From an uncultured Actinoplanes sp. (GTDB taxonomy: Bacteria > Actinomycetota > Actinomycetes > Mycobacteriales > Micromonosporaceae): DNA of 6,855 nucleotides. Where the stretch lies: positions 1 to 6,855 of the forward strand of contig CAKUMG010000304.1 of the NCBI GenBank assembly GCA_934667465.1, in the 5' to 3' direction. The notes below the pieces were generated by a model. The model was not told where the DNA came from. It did no database searches and saw nothing but the letters and a program-made list of their open reading frames with translations. This document shows, piece by piece, positions 6,855 to 6,855 of the stretch (position 1 is its first letter; each line of letters opens with the position of its first letter). The position numbers and the translations under genes are program-made.

Positions 6855-6855
6855 C

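Noticed and set aside
1..6855. Mobile element, CRISPR array, tRNA/rRNA or phage genes
   Set aside because: No transposase or integrase motifs, spaced repeats or RNA-gene sequence were seen, including around the fusion point.

Overview
The window is very GC-rich, almost fully coding, and uses GTG starts and overlapping genes. This points to a high-GC actinomycete (Streptomyces or a relative); the genus cannot be fixed from this sequence. There is no stretch over 300 bases without a gene. I see no tRNA, rRNA, CRISPR array, insertion sequence, transposase or attachment site.

Layout: (1) bases 2-1672, plus strand: the C-terminal part of a large LuxR-family (LAL type) transcriptional regulator whose ATPase half lies left of the window. 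(2) Bases 1651-4338, minus strand: a complete 895-residue LAL regulator with Walker A, Walker B, a long helical middle and a C-terminal LuxR helix-turn-helix. It is a paralogue of gene 1, pointing towards it, and the two coding regions overlap tail to tail by 22 bp. (3) Bases 4335-6854, minus strand: the catalytic, molybdopterin-binding large subunit of a xanthine dehydrogenase/aldehyde oxidase-family enzyme, open to the right edge. Its GTGA stop/start overlap with gene 2 implies one transcript with coupled translation.

The most unusual point is the N-terminal quarter of gene 3. A molybdenum large subunit normally begins with an a/b-hammerhead domain. Here the first 90 or so residues of that domain are absent. 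In their place is a domain of about 160 residues, behind a Gln/Pro/Ala-rich linker, that looks like an actinobacterial ADP-ribosyltransferase-like (ART-like) protein. The switch is in frame, close to the sequence DDRVLF. It is either a real gene fusion or deletion scar, or an assembly chimera; this sequence alone cannot decide.

How the genes may work together (inference): the minus-strand pair looks like an oxidoreductase followed by its own large ATP-dependent regulator. The facing paralogue has an identical recognition-helix region, so the two regulators may share operators. Their mRNA 3' ends can also base-pair, because the two HTH-coding regions form a long imperfect inverted repeat.
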